Assembly (NCBI GenBank): GCA_023434855.1
Contig: JAEYSJ010000134.1
Coordinates: forward strand, 1 to 17,049
Direction: 5' to 3'
Source: Bacillota bacterium
GTDB taxonomy: Bacteria; Bacillota_C; Negativicutes; JAEYSJ01
DNA: 17,049 nucleotides
Under the pieces are notes generated by a model. It did no database searches. It was not told the origin of the DNA and was given only the letters and a program-made list of their open reading frames with translations. Numbering within the stretch: the first letter of the stretch is position 1; every line of letters starts with the position of its first letter. Positions 13,667-17,049 of this stretch are shown one piece after another. The position numbers and the translations under genes were made by a program.

Positions 13667-15327
13667 CTTTCTACCGCCCCATTTTCCAACTGATGCACTG
13701 GCGGCTCCCGGTCATTTTTTTCACATCCGGGAAATACTCCGTTAATATTCAGTGTAGCATCGTAAATACCTCGCATGAGTTCAACCTCCTTAAGCTGGTT
13801 TCCCCACAATACCGGACGAATACCGCTCCATCTTGCTTCCAGAAATTCTTTCATCATTTCCGGCGCATCTTTGCCTGTCATCAGGTCAGCAGCTACAGCC
13901 GCTCCAACTCCACGAAAGCCGCAAAAGGAGCCCTGACAAGTTCCCATACCCAATCGTGTCCTCCGGCGCACGTCCTCCAAACTGTAGCTGGTGCAGTCAG
14001 CCGCCAGTTCCTCCATTTCCGCCAATGTGACCATCTCGCACTCACAAACTAGCTGCCGCTTATCAGGACTATGCCGCATCCGTTCCACCACAGGCTGCAG
14101 CTTGTCGCCCAGCCGGGAAACCGCCGGATTTAGGCTATAGGCGGGAAAATATTGCCTGGCTTCTTGAACAATGCTGTCCGAAGGCTTATTAACCAACGGC
14201 TCAACTGCCGTCCGGCAACCGGTCCCGCTGCCTAGCCGGGCACAAATGAGATCACTGATTTTTTCCGCCATTAACCGATAGGTTGTGAGCTTGCCGCCGA
14301 CAATGGTTATCAAACCATTCAAGCCTTCCTTCGCGTGGTCAATAATGGTGAAATTGCGGGACGCCGCCCGCCCGGTTGCCCCCGGGTCAGCACTGTATAA
14401 CGGCCTGGTCCCGGCAAATGCCCTGAGAATACGGTATTTATAAATATCCTCAAACATTGGTTGCCCGATTTTCAAAAGTTTGAGCACTTCTTCAGTGCAA
14501 GGTACAGTATCATCCGGTCTGGCCGCCGGCGAAGATGTTGTGCCCAGAATAGTTATTGAACCGTGTGGCACAAAGATATCTCCGTCAGACGGCGGACGCA
14601 GCCTGTTGACTACCCGGCTGGTAAACCTGTGGTTAAAGGCGATCAATACTCCCCGGTCAGGTTTGACGTTGACATTTATACCGGCCAATGCCGCTACTTG
14701 CCCTACCCAGGAACCGGCTGCATTTACAATATAGTCACAGGCAATGGATTCAATCTCTCCGGTCAATGTGTGCCGGACTTTGATTCCCACGACCTGATTA
14801 TTCGCATGTTCAATACCGATGACTTCGGTATAAGTTAAAACCTGACCACCATATTTTCTCGCCGACATGACATTTTGCCAAACGAGACGGAATCCGTCAA
14901 TCGCAGAATCTGGTACCCGATATGCTGATACAATGCGGGGCGAAAGCCCAGGCTCCAACCGTCCGGCCTCATCTGTCCCAACAGGTATAGCGGCAATACC
15001 GGCTTTTTCACAAGCTGCCACCCATTGTTTTTCAAAAACCTCATCATCTTCCGGCAACCGGACAAAGAAACCCTCAGTTTCTTCCACACAATATTCGGCC
15101 ACTTTCCGTAATATATAATTTTCCGTAATACATTCACGGGCTGATTCAGCATCTTTGACGGCATAACGGCCGCCACTGTGCAGCAGCCCATGGAACCTTG
15201 AACTGGTACCATAGGCCAAATCCCGTTGTTCGACCAGAATGGTTTTGATACCACGCATGGAAAGGTCGCGGAGAACGCCCACCCCTGTAGCTCCACCACC
15301 GATCACCACTACAGCCGCCTGTTGCAT
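13663..15327 (-). CDS. glpA: Anaerobic glycerol-3-phosphate dehydrogenase subunit A
   Basis: The FAD-containing catalytic subunit oxidises glycerol 3-phosphate to dihydroxyacetone phosphate. The FAD fold begins at residue 6 (VVVIGGGATGVG), followed by YGTSSRFHGLLHSGGRY. A C-terminal BFD-like [2Fe-2S] domain holds Cys 428, 430, 464 and 469 (CEC, then TCQGSFC). The start chosen is the ATG after GAGAGGAG (554 residues). A longer ORF reaches 15393, but its 22 extra codons run into the terminator between glpK and glpA and have no ribosome site. Only 25 bases separate that terminator's T-run from the ATG. Confidence 0.95.
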   Translation of the reverse strand: MQQAAVVVIGGGATGVGVLRDLSMRGIKTILVEQRDLAYGTSSRFHGLLHSGGRYAVKDAESARECITENYILRKVAEYCVEETEGFFVRLPEDDEVFEKQWVAACEKAGIAAIPVGTDEAGRLEPGLSPRIVSAYRVPDSAIDGFRLVWQNVMSARKYGGQVLTYTEVIGIEHANNQVVGIKVRHTLTGEIESIACDYIVNAAGSWVGQVAALAGINVNVKPDRGVLIAFNHRFTSRVVNRLRPPSDGDIFVPHGSITILGTTSSPAARPDDTVPCTEEVLKLLKIGQPMFEDIYKYRILRAFAGTRPLYSADPGATGRAASRNFTIIDHAKEGLNGLITIVGGKLTTYRLMAEKISDLICARLGSGTGCRTAVEPLVNKPSDSIVQEARQYFPAYSLNPAVSRLGDKLQPVVERMRHSPDKRQLVCECEMVTLAEMEELAADCTSYSLEDVRRRTRLGMGTCQGSFCGFRGVGAAVAADLMTGKDAPEMMKEFLEARWSGIRPVLWGNQLKEVELMRGIYDATLNINGVFPGCEKNDREPPVHQLENGAVER

Positions 15328-15352
15328 TTTATTACTCCTCTCGTATACTTGT

Positions 15353-15401
15353 AAAAAAAGACAAAAGTCCCTTTGTGCCTTAAAACAGCGCAAAGGGACT
15401 T
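15353..15401 (-). terminator. Terminator between glpK and glpA, probable attenuator
   Basis: On the - strand AAGTCCCTTTG pairs with CAAAGGGACTT (11 bp, plus an inner GC/GC), followed by TTTTG and then seven T (15359-15353). It starts 30 bases after the glpK stop. The space before glpA is too short for an independent promoter of good quality, so glpABC probably depends on read-through. Confidence 0.85.
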
Positions 15402-15431
15402 CTCTTCATCTCTTAGTCCCGGTATATGCTA

Positions 15432-16943
<1,512 letters not shown>

Positions 16944-16958
16944 TCATAATTATTTTTG

Positions 16959-16985
16959 AGCCGGTTAACCTTCTCTGATCCGGCT
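16959..16985 (-). promoter_or_regulatory. Leader hairpin upstream of glpK
   Basis: AGCCGG pairs with CCGGCT around a 15-base loop, about 30 bases before the glpK ATG. No T-run follows on the - strand. It may be part of an antitermination leader as known for glp genes of bacilli (GlpP), or a small operator. No convincing promoter could be fixed in 16929-17049; TATATT near 17006 lacks a good -35. Confidence 0.3.
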
Positions 16986-17049
16986 TAGTATTTATGTTTT
17001 TGAATATATAAGAAAACCGGTCGGTCTTGGGATACGACTAACCACGGAG

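Overview
The window looks like the chromosome of a low-to-middle GC anaerobic Firmicute. Strong AGGAGG-type ribosome sites, many intrinsic terminators, an EutV/EutW-type antitermination system and an anaerobic GlpABC dehydrogenase all point that way. My impression from family resemblance is a Negativicute of the Sporomusa/Pelosinus kind, but this cannot be proved from the sequence alone. No rRNA, tRNA, CRISPR array or insertion sequence was seen.

Left part (1-2700, + strand, visibly more AT-rich). A LysR regulator lacks its C-terminal third. It runs directly into what looks like the out-of-frame 3' tail of a D-2-hydroxyacid dehydrogenase gene, so this is a recombination scar. Then come a 40-residue secreted-peptide gene with its own terminator, an MFS transporter gene with a good sigma-A promoter and a TTG start, and a 35-residue secreted-peptide gene overlapping the MFS stop by 4 bases. 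The unit ends in a hairpin with a 28-bp perfect stem. Both small ORFs predict a Sec signal peptide followed by a 16-residue mature peptide. I do not recognise this cassette, and it is the best candidate here for something undescribed.

Middle part (2731-11067, all - strand). A single-domain CBM25-like protein lies downstream of a compact ethanolamine-utilisation operon. In transcription order this is eutW (sensor kinase), eutV (ANTAR response regulator), a 48-residue membrane protein, an APC permease, eutB, eutC and eutA. No microcompartment shell genes are visible. The leader before the 48-residue gene carries a close match to the EutV-binding hairpin, overlapping a terminator. Two further terminators in the operon (after eutW and after eutV) begin with related hexaloop hairpins, which suggests serial antitermination. 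A sigma-A promoter with an extended -10 lies just before eutW.

Right part (11215-16928, - strand). glpK, glpA, glpB and glpC convert glycerol to glycerol 3-phosphate and then to dihydroxyacetone phosphate, with electrons passed to the membrane quinone pool. A strong terminator sits between glpK and glpA with no obvious new promoter after it, so it probably acts as an attenuator. Ethanolamine and glycerol are both released from phosphatidylethanolamine, so the two neighbouring operons may serve growth on membrane lipids.
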